Positions 1 through 8,575 of a stretch of 64,000 nt of DNA are shown here, one piece after another. Under the pieces are notes generated by a model. That model saw only the letters and a list, made by a program, of their open reading frames with translations. It was not told where the DNA came from and searched no databases. The translations under genes and the position numbers were made by a program. The stretch comes from an uncultured Tessaracoccus sp. (GTDB lineage Bacteria; Actinomycetota; Actinomycetes; Propionibacteriales; Propionibacteriaceae): positions 62,001-126,000 of the forward strand of contig NZ_CAMYPD010000001.1 in NCBI RefSeq assembly GCF_947286155.1. Direction: 5' to 3'. Within the stretch, counting starts at the first letter, position 1; each line of letters opens with the position of its first letter.

Positions 1-2522
1 CACGGGATACCCGACGGTTTCACTTCCTCGTCGAGGATCTTCTTCGCGAGCTCGAAGTCCTCGTCGTTCGCCTCGTCGGTAAAGTCGCCGACGATGTAGA
101 TGGCGTCTGGCTTGGCAGCCACCATCTCACGCAAAGAGCGACGAGCACCCGCCACCATTGCGCTGTTGGGCTCGCGGCCGACGAACTGGGCGTCCGACAT
201 CACGGCGATGCGGGTGGGGTTGTCGTCGGTGGAACCGGATTCGACGATTGCTGCGCGATCACGCGGCTTCACGAACTCGGGAGCTTCACCCTTCGGCGCA
301 ACCACCAACTCGACAGAGTCGATGAGCACGGTGGTCTTGTACTTCTGGTCAGCGGCCGTCTCATAGAAGGCGAAGTTGCTCCAGAAGAACGGCCCCTTGT
401 AGCCCTGCGGAAGTTTGATGATGGCCTGCTGCCACTCGTCGGTGTTGTTGACGCGAGGCGCGTACGTCACGGGGACTTCGAGGGGCTCGTTGTCGACGGT
501 GGCGTACATCATCGGCGCGACTTTGCCGTCGGCTTTCAGCCAGACGCGCAGCTCCACAGCAGTGCCGTCGATGAAGCGCCGGGCGTTTGTGTCCTTATTC
601 GGCTTGAGGTTCGCCGTGCGGGTGGCGGTGGACTGGGAGAAATCGACGGTGAATGCGACGGCGTCGCTACCGTCTCGGCCTTCACCGGGGCGCTTCTCGA
701 TGGCTTGCGTCGAGCGGGCACCATTCACGGTGAAGTCCGAGATATCTTCGGAGAAGTCCGTCACCAGAACCGTTTCACGGCCGACAAGGTAGCTCATCTG
801 CGCAGACGCGTTGAGTACCTTGAGCGTCGCCAGGCCGGAAGCCTTCTCCATCTGACTGCTCACGACGAAGGTGGCCTTCTCCGAACGATCCCACGTGAGC
901 TTGTCCCCGCCGGTGACCTTGATGTCGGAAGGATCGATGGGCGACGTGAAGCCCTGCGGGTCGTGGCCCACCACGTTCACCGGCTTGGACTCGTCGGGGC
1001 CAGAAATCTGCGTCACGTTCGGGGAAACGGTGATCCGCTGCAGGTTCCCCAGCACATGGATGGGGGTGCGCGCGGCAACCTTGCCGGAGGTGGCGATCAC
1101 CTCGGCCTTGCCCGGTGCGACGGCGGTCACCACACCCTTGCTGTCGACGGTCAGCACGTCCTTGTTGGAGCTCGACCAGGTGATGTCAGCCTCGACGGGG
1201 CGTCCGCCGCGGTCGTGCCCCTTACCAATCAGGCGGCGGGTGGTCTTGGGGAAGATGCGGTTCGCGTTCTTGTCGACGCCCTGGAAGTCGACGTTGATGC
1301 CGGACAGCACACCGTCGGAGCCGCGGCTGACCACGCCGAGGCCGTTCCCGTCGTTGCGTTCGTGGCCGTCGGAAGGAGTGTTTTCGACGGAGGTGCCCTC
1401 GTCGCCTGGGTCACGAACGACCATCGTGGTGGAGCCGCCGCCGTCGAGGTTCATGGCCTCAGTGGCGCCGAGCTCACGCATGAGGCGTCCGAGCTCTTCC
1501 AGGTCCATGCCGCGGCTGTTGTCCGAGCGGCCGTCGACGGTGACGAGGTACATGGTCTTGCCGCCGTTACCGAAGCCGATGGCGGTACGCGGGTGCAGGC
1601 CCTTCACGAAGGCGTCTTTGTTGTCACCGGCGTCGAGCGGCTTGCCGTCCTTGACGAGCGTGGACCAGTTGCCGCCGATCGCGACGGCGATGTTGTCGAC
1701 GTTGTCGGTGATGCCGACGGAGACTTCAACCTTGTCGCCGACCTTCAACGTCGAAAGCTTCGCGACGCCGTCGTTGCCGCGACCGAGGAGGATCTTGTCG
1801 CCCTCGGGGATGTCGATCTTTTCGGGGGAGATGGCCTCGTCGACGGAGAACACCTTGCCGTCGCGGATGCGGACGATTTTCGCGTTCTTATCCGCGTCGA
1901 TGGGGCGCTGCAGCGTGAAGCTGCCCCACCGGTGGTCGTACACGGCGACGCGGTCGGGGCGCACCTTGGTCATGTTGAGGCCGGCGATCTGGATAGTGTC
2001 GCCCCCGTTCACCGTCGCCTCGCCCTGCAGCAGCAGCTGCGTGATGGCGCCGAGACCGTCGGTGGATACGGTTGCCACGTCGCGGTGATCTTCGTTGGGC
2101 GACTTGATGACGGTGCCGAGCTCAACGCCGGCGCCGAGCACCGCGCCCGTGTTGTTGATGTCGAAGAAGTCACCGTTGACGGCGGCATCGACGTCGGAGG
2201 ACTCGGCCATCTCGGTCAGCGTCTGCACGCCGGCGACCTTGCCGGAGTCGAGGTACTTCACGTCCGTCTTCGCGAGATTGACTTCGAGGACGTTGATGAC
2301 GTTGCGTCCGCGCGAGTCCATGCGTTCGTAGGTGGACTGCACGATGCCTTCCGCCACCTCGCGAGTGTTGGAGGACAGGATGATGGCGCGGCCACCGTCG
2401 GTGGGGCCAGAAAGATCTGCCCGCGCTGGCGAGCTCAGTGGGATGAGGAGGGCTGTGGAGAGGATCAGCGCGACGAGGAGTTTCGTCCGCTGCTTCGCTG
2501 CTCGAGCGAGGTCTGTGAACAC
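1..2522 (-). CDS. Secreted phosphodiester glycosidase (NAGPA domain) fused to a metallophosphoesterase, C-terminus cut by window edge
   Basis: The reading frame starts at a GTG (2522) preceded by GAAGGGA and stays open to the window edge, about 840 residues. Residues 1-38 look like a Sec signal peptide. Residues about 70-365 match the phosphodiester glycosidase (NAGPA, DUF2233-like) fold, ending in the hallmark MNLDGGGSTTMV (Asp about 360). A Big-type Ig-like domain follows (about 400-480, with typical ITWSSSNKDVLTV), then a beta-rich segment (about 560-740) that could bind sugar. From about residue 770 a calcineurin-like metallophosphoesterase begins: RIAVMSDAQF, then IYIVGDFTDE. The first metal motif reads D-A-Q rather than the usual D-x-H. 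The family cleaves phosphodiester-linked sugars; a role in wall or teichoic-type polymers is inference. The end lies outside the window. It is divergent from the esterase at 2800. Confidence 0.85.
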   Translation of the reverse strand, partial: MFTDLARAAKQRTKLLVALILSTALLIPLSSPARADLSGPTDGGRAIILSSNTREVAEGIVQSTYERMDSRGRNVINVLEVNLAKTDVKYLDSGKVAGVQTLTEMAESSDVDAAVNGDFFDINNTGAVLGAGVELGTVIKSPNEDHRDVATVSTDGLGAITQLLLQGEATVNGGDTIQIAGLNMTKVRPDRVAVYDHRWGSFTLQRPIDADKNAKIVRIRDGKVFSVDEAISPEKIDIPEGDKILLGRGNDGVAKLSTLKVGDKVEVSVGITDNVDNIAVAIGGNWSTLVKDGKPLDAGDNKDAFVKGLHPRTAIGFGNGGKTMYLVTVDGRSDNSRGMDLEELGRLMRELGATEAMNLDGGGSTTMVVRDPGDEGTSVENTPSDGHERNDGNGLGVVSRGSDGVLSGINVDFQGVDKNANRIFPKTTRRLIGKGHDRGGRPVEADITWSSSNKDVLTVDSKGVVTAVAPGKAEVIATSGKVAARTPIHVLGNLQRITVSPNVTQISGPDESKPVNVVGHDPQGFTSPIDPSDIKVTGGDKLTWDRSEKATFVVSSQMEKASGLATLKVLNASAQMSYLVGRETVLVTDFSEDISDFTVNGARSTQAIEKRPGEGRDGSDAVAFTVDFSQSTATRTANLKPNKDTNARRFIDGTAVELRVWLKADGKVAPMMYATVDNEPLEVPVTYAPRVNNTDEWQQAIIKLPQGYKGPFFWSNFAFYETAADQKYKTTVLIDSVELVVAPKGEAPEFVKPRDRAAIVESGSTDDNPTRIAVMSDAQFVGREPNSAMVAGARRSLREMVAAKPDAIYIVGDFTDEANDEDFELAKKILDEEVKPSGIP

Positions 2523-2696
2523 GGGGGATTCCCTTCTTCAACGATTGTCCGGAAGGAAGGGTAGGGAGCGAGTTTGACGCACAGCGGGCACTTGAGGTGA
2601 CGTCTGGTTGAACGTTCGGAAACGTCCGCATGTACGGGCATGTTGCTCCGGGCGTCTGGGTTGGAGAGCACAATTGCGACCGAGGTGCCCGGGAAC

Positions 2697-2732
2697 GCGT
2701 GAATTCAGGCGTTATTCGTGAGGTATTCACGC
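2697..2732. promoter_or_regulatory. Inverted repeat in a divergent promoter region (possible operator)
   Basis: GCGTGAAT (2697-2704) is mirrored by ATTCACGC (2725-2732), with a third related half, ATTCGTGAGG, between them. It lies between the GTG of the secreted phosphoesterase and the ATG of the esterase, where a shared regulator could bind. Nothing identifies the regulator. Confidence 0.3.
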
Positions 2733-2799
2733 CACGGCGTGCTTGAAGTAATGGCCCATTCCTGACCACCGCCGGCCTAGGCGCAGCTAGTCTCTGGAT

Positions 2800-3636
2800 A
2801 TGCAGAACTACACCGTCTCCATGAACCCCGAGCGCGACGTCACGCTGGAGGTGTGCGCATTCTCCGTGGGTGACCCGGACGGGCCCGCGGCGATGATGGA
2901 ACAGGCGCGCCCTGCCATCATCATCTGCCCGGGTGGAGGCTACGAGTTCCTCTCCGACCGGGAAGCCGACCCCGTCGCCATCGCCTTCCAGCGCTTCGGG
3001 TTCCAGTGCTTCGTGCTGCGCTACTCCATCCGCGAGCATGCGCAATATCCGCAACCCCTCGTCGACGCGGCCCGCGCCGTGCGGTGGGTGCGCGGCCACG
3101 CTGTCGAGCTGGGCGTCGACCCGAACCGGGTGGCCGTGTTGGGGTTTTCCGCCGGCGGGCATGTCACGGCGATGCTCGGCACCATGCACGCCCGCGAAGA
3201 TGTGCTCGAGGCGGAGCGCGACGAGTACGCGCGGCTGGCTGCGGAGGGCGTCGAAGCGAACGAGGGGTTGCTGGAACATTCGTCGCGCCCGGACGCCATC
3301 GTGCCGTGTTACGCGGTGATGGCGGCGGACTGGATGGATATGCCGTTCCCGAAGGAAACCATCATGGCCACCGATTGCATCCAGGCAGCCGGGCCTCACG
3401 TGCCGCCGGCGTTCGTGTGGACAACGGGCGAGGACGATCTCGTGCCCGCGACACAGTCGCTCCGGTTCGTCAATGCGCTCTCCGAGCACGGGGTGCCGTT
3501 CGAGTACCACCACTACGCTCACGGCCCGCATGGGCTCTCGCTTGCGGATTCGCTCACGAGCTTCTACGACGAGGTGCCTGAGAATGCGTACACGTGGGTG
3601 AAGCTCTGCGCTCGCTGGCTGCGCGCCACGATGTGA
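2800..3636 (+). CDS. Alpha/beta-hydrolase esterase (BD-FAE / acetylxylan-esterase-like)
   Basis: A 278-residue cytoplasmic alpha/beta hydrolase. The oxyanion-hole segment ICPGGGYEFLSDREADPVA and the nucleophile elbow GFSAGGH (Ser117) are typical of the BD-FAE/carboxylesterase group that removes acyl groups from sugars or small esters. TGEDDLVP supplies the probable catalytic Asp, and HYAHGPHGLSL the His. There is no signal peptide, so substrates must be imported first. The ATG at 2800 follows a short leader without a strong ribosome site. It ends two bases before the convergent DUF808 gene. The substrate is not deducible from sequence; deacetylation of imported oligosaccharides is an inference from family and from the carbohydrate genes nearby. 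Confidence 0.82.
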   Translation: MQNYTVSMNPERDVTLEVCAFSVGDPDGPAAMMEQARPAIIICPGGGYEFLSDREADPVAIAFQRFGFQCFVLRYSIREHAQYPQPLVDAARAVRWVRGHAVELGVDPNRVAVLGFSAGGHVTAMLGTMHAREDVLEAERDEYARLAAEGVEANEGLLEHSSRPDAIVPCYAVMAADWMDMPFPKETIMATDCIQAAGPHVPPAFVWTTGEDDLVPATQSLRFVNALSEHGVPFEYHHYAHGPHGLSLADSLTSFYDEVPENAYTWVKLCARWLRATM

Positions 3637-3638
3637 TG

Positions 3639-4583
3639 TCAGTGCTCGTCGGTGCGCTTGGTGAGTGACCCGACGAGGTGCACGACGCCGACGACGATCG
3701 CACCGACAGCTACCCCGAGGAGCATCGAGAAGAAGGTTTCGACGATCCATCCGAGCGCGCCGCCTACCCCAGGCACCGCGCCTGCCACGAGCTCGGAGAG
3801 GTGATGGACGAAGCCGTACGGTGGGTGGAAGCCGAGTTCGTCCAGGCCGACGAGGAGAATGTGCCCGCCTACCCACACCATGGCGAACGTGCCCACCACC
3901 GACAAGATGCGCAGAATCACGGGCATGGCCTGCACGAGACGCTCCCCGAGACGCTGCGTCGCTGGGCGGCTCTTTTTCGTGAGGGCGAGGCCGACGTCGT
4001 CGAGCTTCACGATGACGGCAACCACCCCGTAGACGAGGAGCGTGATGAAAATGGCCACGACGACGAGCGTCGCCGCCCGTAGCCACAGGGTTTCGGTGGC
4101 CACCTCCTTGAGTGCGATCACCATGATCTCGGCGGAGAGGATGAAGTCGGTGCGGATGGCGCTGCTGACGATGGCCTTCTCTTCTTCCGGGCCTCGTTCG
4201 ACCGCGACCTGTTCAGGTTCCGCTTGGTGGCCGCTGGCCCACTCCCACAATTTTTCCGCGCCCTCGAACGCCAGGTAGGTGCCGCCGCACATCAGCAGCG
4301 GTGTGAGTAACCAGGGAATGAATTGGCTGAGCAACAGGGCGAGGACGATGATGATCGCCTTGTTGACCAGTGATCCCTTGGCGATCTTCCAGATGACAGG
4401 CAACTCGCGCTGCGGTGTGAAGCCCTGGATGTATTTCGGCGTGACCGCAGCATCGTCGACGACCACCGCCGCCGCCTTGGCCCCCGCGCGGCCCGCCGCT
4501 GCACCGATGTCGTCTACAGATGCGGCCGCGAGTTTCGCCATGGTTGCGATGTCGTCGAGAAGTGCTGCCAGTCCACCGGCCAT
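3639..4583 (-). CDS. DUF808 (YedI-like) inner-membrane protein
   Basis: A 314-residue polytopic membrane protein. The N-terminus MAGGLAALLDDIATMAKLAAASVDDIG and the following VVDDAAVTPKYIQGF are the signature of the DUF808/YedI family. About six hydrophobic segments follow, for instance IIIVLALLLSQFIPWLLTPL and ATLVVVAIFITLLVYGVVAV. I start at the second Met (4583), which sits behind AAGGTGG and gives the usual family N-terminus; an in-frame start three codons upstream is possible. Family function is not established. Its first bases (4564-4583) reappear at 16481-16500, which shows the direction of a segmental duplication. Confidence 0.85.
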   Translation of the reverse strand: MAGGLAALLDDIATMAKLAAASVDDIGAAAGRAGAKAAAVVVDDAAVTPKYIQGFTPQRELPVIWKIAKGSLVNKAIIIVLALLLSQFIPWLLTPLLMCGGTYLAFEGAEKLWEWASGHQAEPEQVAVERGPEEEKAIVSSAIRTDFILSAEIMVIALKEVATETLWLRAATLVVVAIFITLLVYGVVAVIVKLDDVGLALTKKSRPATQRLGERLVQAMPVILRILSVVGTFAMVWVGGHILLVGLDELGFHPPYGFVHHLSELVAGAVPGVGGALGWIVETFFSMLLGVAVGAIVVGVVHLVGSLTKRTDEH

Positions 4584-4940
4584 GGGTACCACCTTGCGTT
4601 CAGTCGTCGGATTACAGGGTAGGGCTTCGGTGAGTCGACGGTGAAACCGCGCGGTTCAGCTGGACTGACCGCCGCGTACACTGTTGCGATCAGAGAGGAG
4701 ACACGCATGAGTCAGCAACCCTACGACTTCGGGCAGTCGAGCCCTGATCGCTCGGAGACAGCGCCTGAGTCTCCCCAGTACGGGTACGAATCGCGACGTT
4801 CGTACTCCGACTTTGCGGCCATTCAACCTGGAACCAAGGGGCACAAGAAGCGGGCGAGCTTCCGCCGTGTTGTTGGCATGGTGTTGCGTGTTGTAGGCGG
4901 CTGCCTCTTCGCGCTGCCTTTTCTCCACATGTTCGGGGTG
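4564..4940. repeat. Left copy of a diverged direct repeat flanking the carbohydrate island
   Basis: This segment matches 16481-16857 in the same orientation. The match begins inside the DUF808 gene (GCTGCCAGTCCACCGGCCAT shared exactly) and runs through its upstream region into the small membrane-protein gene. Near-identical stretches include CTTGCGTTCAGTCGTCGG and the codons for YGYESRRSYSDF. Because DUF808 is complete here and only a stub at 16.5 kb, this is the parental copy. Confidence 0.75.
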
Positions 4941-5075
4941 CTTGAGCTCCTCGGCTTGGGGCCGGAGAGAATGACGCCCGAACACATGGACAGGACCTTC
5001 TCGTTCATGACGGCTGGGTTCATCGGCTTCGCACTCATGACCCTCAGCGTGTTTATCCAGGGGAAAGAGAAGTAG
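4707..5075 (+). CDS. Small membrane protein with disordered Tyr/Gln-rich N-terminus (paralogue of 16624)
   Basis: A 122-residue protein with no recognised family. The start at 4707 is chosen because GAGAGGAG lies just upstream and because it aligns with the paralogue MEQQPYDF at 16624. Residues 1-45 are polar (MSQQPYDFGQSSPDRSETAP, then YGYESRRSYSDF). Two hydrophobic helices follow (about 56-80 and 98-116) with a short basic end. The layout, cytoplasmic tail plus helical hairpin, is common among small actinobacterial membrane proteins; no function can be assigned. The paralogue is 11.9 kb away on the other side of the low-GC island. Confidence 0.7.
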   Translation: MSQQPYDFGQSSPDRSETAPESPQYGYESRRSYSDFAAIQPGTKGHKKRASFRRVVGMVLRVVGGCLFALPFLHMFGVLELLGLGPERMTPEHMDRTFSFMTAGFIGFALMTLSVFIQGKEK

Positions 5076-5158
5076 GGGCTCTCGCATGAGGTGGATGACT
5101 TGAGAATGGAGTGCGGGGTTTCTCGGCAGCGGGACTGATAGATGCTGGCCATCCGTAT

Positions 5159-5189
5159 GGTGGCAACGCTATGCGGAGACGCTGCCACC
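5159..5189. terminator. Hairpin, possible terminator of the small membrane-protein gene
   Basis: GGTGGCA (5159-5165) pairs with TGCCACC (5183-5189) around a 17-base loop, 84 bases after the stop codon. There is no T-run, so the terminator role is tentative. Confidence 0.35.
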
Positions 5190-5395
5190 CACGGACGTTG
5201 ATCAGTTGAAGGGCGGGCAGACTATCTTCAGCTGAGCATGCATTGGGACGAGAAGCACAACCGTGAGAGCCTTTGCCCATGTCAGGTGGCTATTCCGGGT
5301 GGGTATAGAGAAGGTGTTGCGGAAGGGGTGGTGACTTCAGATGGCTTAGGCGAGACATCACGAACGCCGACTTCGCGTTCAGTGTGGATTCAGAC

Positions 5396-5442
5396 TTGCG
5401 CTTAGACGCGTCACTTGCGTACGATCACTGTAATCGATTACG
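5396..5442 (+). promoter_or_regulatory. Promoter with LacI-type operator for the carbohydrate operon
   Basis: TTGCGC (5396-5401) and TACGAT (5420-5425), spaced 18 bases, form a plausible sigma-70 promoter. Directly over the expected start of transcription lies the perfect palindrome GTAATCGATTAC (5430-5441). A centre of CG flanked by A/T half-sites is characteristic of LacI-family operators, so repression relieved by a sugar is likely. The regulator gene is not adjacent. A related half-conserved site is at 17059. Confidence 0.6.
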
Positions 5443-5459
5443 GCACGAAGGAGTGCAAC

Positions 5460-6791
5460 ATGAAGAAACAACTCAACATGAGCATGTCACGGCGTTCTCT
5501 ACTCGGGGCTGCGTCGGCTCTCCCGGTCGCAGCGGCTCTGACTGGGTGTGGGGGAGATTCCTCTACCACAGCAGCAAGCAATGCCAGTGGAGGCAAAGCC
5601 ACTGGCGAAGTCAACTTTGTTTACATGGGTGACGCGTCTCAGCAGAAGCAGTGGCAAGCACTCTTTGATGAGTTCGGGAAGACAAACCCTTCAATCAAGC
5701 TCAAGGCACAGGGGCTATCGACCAACAACTGGGCAGACTTCTTCAACCAGGTATCCTCGCGCCTGGCCGGTGGGCAGCCTACAGACATGATTCAAGTTGC
5801 CACAGAGGGACAACGAATGTTCGCATCTAAGGGACTCCTCAGCCCTCTCGATGACTTCATAGCTAAAGACAAAGACATCATCGATGAGTACTACAGCGAC
5901 ATGGATCCCAATCTCATCGAGTGGAATTCGAAGTATGGGTCTCCTGATGGTAAGACCTACTACCTGCCGGGCGAGTTCAATACGATGTGCATGTGGTGTA
6001 ACACGACTCTGTTTGAGAAAGCAGGAGTTGAGCTACCAGGAAAAGAGGATACATTCACATGGGACGACTTCTATAGTGCCGCTAAGGCAATTAAAGAAAA
6101 CACTGGCGCCTTCGCGTATAGAGCACATGGCGAGTACTTCATCGCAATTATGCCATGGCTCCTGACCAATGGCACAAGCAGCTTTAATGATGATTGGTCT
6201 GCCCCAACCATCAATTCCCCTGAAGCTATTGAGGCCATGGAATTCCAACGCAAACTGGTGGTGGATGGGCTCTCGCCACAGCCCGGAGGTACTTTCGATG
6301 AAGCATCTATGTTCGCACAAGATAAGCTAGCGACGATTGGCCGAGGCCGGTGGGGTGTCGTTGATTTGAAGCCTCTCGACGCCATCGAGAAGACTCATAT
6401 CATCGGGTGGCCTACGAAGAAGCAACAAGGATCACCTGTCGGGTGGAATGGGTACCCAATCCTCAAAGAGTCAAAGAACAAAGAAGCGGCATGGGAATTT
6501 CAGAAGTTCTTGATCTCGAAGGAGGGATCGAGCTTCTTCGCCCAGCAAGGAGGGACCATCGTCCCTGCGCGCCGTTCTGTGGCGGACAGTGAAGCGTTCA
6601 CGAAGGGCGCTCCCGAAGGGACACCGCTTCTCTACGATGCCCTAAGTTATGCCACACCAATCCCATCCCCAGATAAGGGTGCCCAGATCCAAAAGGCGAT
6701 AGAGAATGGATGGATCCAGATTCTCTCTGGTATTAAGGATCCAGAGAAGGGCCTTAATGAGCTTCAAGAAGAACTCACTAAACTGGTGTAA
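5460..6791 (+). CDS. Carbohydrate ABC transporter substrate-binding lipoprotein (Tat-type signal)
   Basis: A 443-residue extracellular solute-binding protein of the family 1 (MalE/UgpB) type. The start at 5460 follows AAGGAG. The signal carries a twin-arginine motif (SRRSLLGAA) and a lipobox LTGC with Cys30, so export through Tat and lipid anchoring are expected. The mature part has the usual features, such as FVYMGDASQQKQWQALFDEF, the DMIQVATEGQ segment, and a hinge-side GRGRWGVVDLKPL. It heads an operon with two permeases, a DUF624 protein, a GH116 enzyme and a secreted (alpha/alpha) barrel protein, so its ligand is probably the oligosaccharide released by that enzyme. No ATPase gene is in the operon; such importers often share an MsiK-type ATPase. 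Codon and base use are AT-richer than the flanks. Confidence 0.9.
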   Translation: MKKQLNMSMSRRSLLGAASALPVAAALTGCGGDSSTTAASNASGGKATGEVNFVYMGDASQQKQWQALFDEFGKTNPSIKLKAQGLSTNNWADFFNQVSSRLAGGQPTDMIQVATEGQRMFASKGLLSPLDDFIAKDKDIIDEYYSDMDPNLIEWNSKYGSPDGKTYYLPGEFNTMCMWCNTTLFEKAGVELPGKEDTFTWDDFYSAAKAIKENTGAFAYRAHGEYFIAIMPWLLTNGTSSFNDDWSAPTINSPEAIEAMEFQRKLVVDGLSPQPGGTFDEASMFAQDKLATIGRGRWGVVDLKPLDAIEKTHIIGWPTKKQQGSPVGWNGYPILKESKNKEAAWEFQKFLISKEGSSFFAQQGGTIVPARRSVADSEAFTKGAPEGTPLLYDALSYATPIPSPDKGAQIQKAIENGWIQILSGIKDPEKGLNELQEELTKLV

Positions 6792-6800
6792 CGGAGACTC

Positions 6801-7730
6801 ATGAGTCAGGTACTCGTTCGGAAAGGCCCCTCTGTCTCGGGAATTAGGAAAAGGAAATCTCGAGACGGAGAGGGTCTTACCGGCTGGTTATTCGTCAGTC
6901 CAGCCGTAATCCTATTTTTTGTATTCATCCTCGCTCCATTTATAGCGGCGTTAGCCTTAAGTTTTTTCCAGTGGGATTTGCTGACTCCCGCGGAGTTCGC
7001 GGGTCTCTCGAACTTCCAACTCTTCCTGACGGATCCAGCCGCTCACCAGGCGCTATCTAACACATTCATTTTCGCGTTTGCCTCGGTGGTTACACACATC
7101 GGCATGGGGATGCTGCTAGCACTTGCCGTGAATCGTAAGATGAGTAAAGTGGTGCAGTATATTGTTCGAAGCTCGGTGTTCTTCCCATTTTTGATATCAT
7201 GGGCGGCAGTATCGCTACTGTGGAAATATGTCCTGGACCCTAACTTTGGGATACTTAATTACTACCTGGACAAGATCGGCATTCAAGCTCCTTTATGGTT
7301 GATTGACGAGAACTGGGCCCTGCCGGCCATCATTGGAATCGACTGGTGGCACACCATCGGATACACATTTGTTATTCTCTTAGCTGGGCTTCAAACAGTT
7401 CCACAGACCTTGTACGAGGCAGCAAAAGTCGACGGAGCGAATGTGTGGAGAAGGTTCTGGAATGTGACCGTGCCTGGCATGGCGCCCACGCTAGTGTTTG
7501 CAACCATTATTACATTCATTGGTGCATTCCAGATTTTCGAGCCAATGCGAATTATTACGCAAGGCGGACCTGCCGGATCTACACGTAGTATCGTGTTGTA
7601 TCTTTATGAACAGGCTTTCGAACAGTTCCAGATTGGTTATGCGTCAACGATTGCGATGGTGGTCTTCTTCATCATTATGGCTGTGACGCTCTTGCAGCTA
7701 CGTCTGACTCGAAAGTGGGTTGAAGCATGA
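6801..7730 (+). CDS. Carbohydrate ABC transporter permease, MalF/UgpA type
   Basis: A 309-residue permease with six predicted membrane helices, starting 10 bases after the binding-protein gene. The cytoplasmic EAA loop reads EAAKVDGANVWRRFWNVTVPG (about residues 211-231), the coupling site for the ATPase. The N-terminal basic region (RKRKSRDGEG) is cytoplasmic. Another typical block is FQIFEPMRIITQGGPAGSTRSIVLYLYEQAF. It pairs with the next gene to form the channel of a CUT1-class sugar importer. The stop codon overlaps the next start (ATGA), indicating translational coupling. Confidence 0.92.
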   Translation: MSQVLVRKGPSVSGIRKRKSRDGEGLTGWLFVSPAVILFFVFILAPFIAALALSFFQWDLLTPAEFAGLSNFQLFLTDPAAHQALSNTFIFAFASVVTHIGMGMLLALAVNRKMSKVVQYIVRSSVFFPFLISWAAVSLLWKYVLDPNFGILNYYLDKIGIQAPLWLIDENWALPAIIGIDWWHTIGYTFVILLAGLQTVPQTLYEAAKVDGANVWRRFWNVTVPGMAPTLVFATIITFIGAFQIFEPMRIITQGGPAGSTRSIVLYLYEQAFEQFQIGYASTIAMVVFFIIMAVTLLQLRLTRKWVEA

Positions 7731-8575
7731 TCAGCAAAAAAGGAACCTCCGCTGCAAAGCGTCTCCCGGGGTGGATCCTAGATGCGTTCTTGATCGTTTT
7801 GAGTCTGCTGATGATTGCCCCTATCGTCTGGCTCATTGCGACATCACTTTCAGATAGGTCGCAGGCATTTGCTCTTCCCCCAAAGTGGATTCCTGTACCC
7901 ATTACGTTCGATAACTTCATCGAGATCGAATCACTTATCCCCTTTGGGAGAATGGCTCTCAATAGTCTTCTTGTGGCGACTCTTGCAACATTAGGAGCGC
8001 TAACTACCAGCATCCTTGCGGCATACGCTTTTTCTCGACTTCGATTTGCTGGGAAGGGCCCTGTCTTCTCTATTCTATTGTCTGCGCTCATGGTGCCCGT
8101 TCAGTTGACTGTTATTCCACTCTTTTTACTTATGCGATACTTGGGTATGGTTGACCATCTCGCGTCAGTATGGCTCCCAGCATGCGTGAATGTTTTTGGC
8201 ATCTTTTTTCTGCGACAATACTTCACGTCAATACCTAGGGAACTAGATGAAGCAGCCAAAATTGATGGCGCTGGTCACCTACGAATAGTTTTCAGTGTGA
8301 TTGTTCCTCTCGCTACCCCGGCGCTGTCAGCCTTATCTATCTTCCTCTTTGAGGCGAGTTGGAATAACTATTTTTGGCCGTCGGTGTTTCTTCAGAGCCC
8401 AGAAAAAATGACCTTGCCCGTGGGGCTGGTGCAGCTCCAATCATCTCAAGGGGGTGGGCCAGCGGTCGTGGTGTTTGCCGCAATAACTGCTGTTGTTGTT
8501 CCAATTCTTATTCTATTCCTAATATTTCAGAGAACGTTTGTTGCGAGCATTGCCAGTACGGGTCTTAAATCATGA
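7727..8575 (+). CDS. Carbohydrate ABC transporter permease, MalG/UgpE type
   Basis: A 282-residue second permease subunit with six helices. The EAA motif is DEAAKIDGAGHLRIVFSVIVP, and the C-terminus QRTFVASIASTGLKS is the standard ending of this class. It overlaps the upstream permease by four bases (7727-7730) and the downstream DUF624 gene by four (8572-8575). The short tail after the last helix fits the MalG type. Its T-rich, AT-rich codons match the rest of the island and contrast with the GC-rich MalG homologue at 23511. Confidence 0.92.
   Translation: MISKKGTSAAKRLPGWILDAFLIVLSLLMIAPIVWLIATSLSDRSQAFALPPKWIPVPITFDNFIEIESLIPFGRMALNSLLVATLATLGALTTSILAAYAFSRLRFAGKGPVFSILLSALMVPVQLTVIPLFLLMRYLGMVDHLASVWLPACVNVFGIFFLRQYFTSIPRELDEAAKIDGAGHLRIVFSVIVPLATPALSALSIFLFEASWNNYFWPSVFLQSPEKMTLPVGLVQLQSSQGGGPAVVVFAAITAVVVPILILFLIFQRTFVASIASTGLKS

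Larger units (their letters stand above)
5076..5459. other. 384-base gap before the carbohydrate operon
   Basis: No convincing gene. It holds a hairpin at 5159-5189 and the promoter/operator at 5396-5442, both listed separately. Base composition falls from here into the island. Confidence 0.6.

Noticed and set aside
705..2564. A 619-codon plus-strand open frame
   Set aside because: Antisense to the GTG-started secreted phosphodiester glycosidase; the product has no domain-like sequence.
2170..4086. A 638-codon minus-strand open frame
   Set aside because: It overlaps three better-supported genes and consists of Arg/His/Ala-rich filler.
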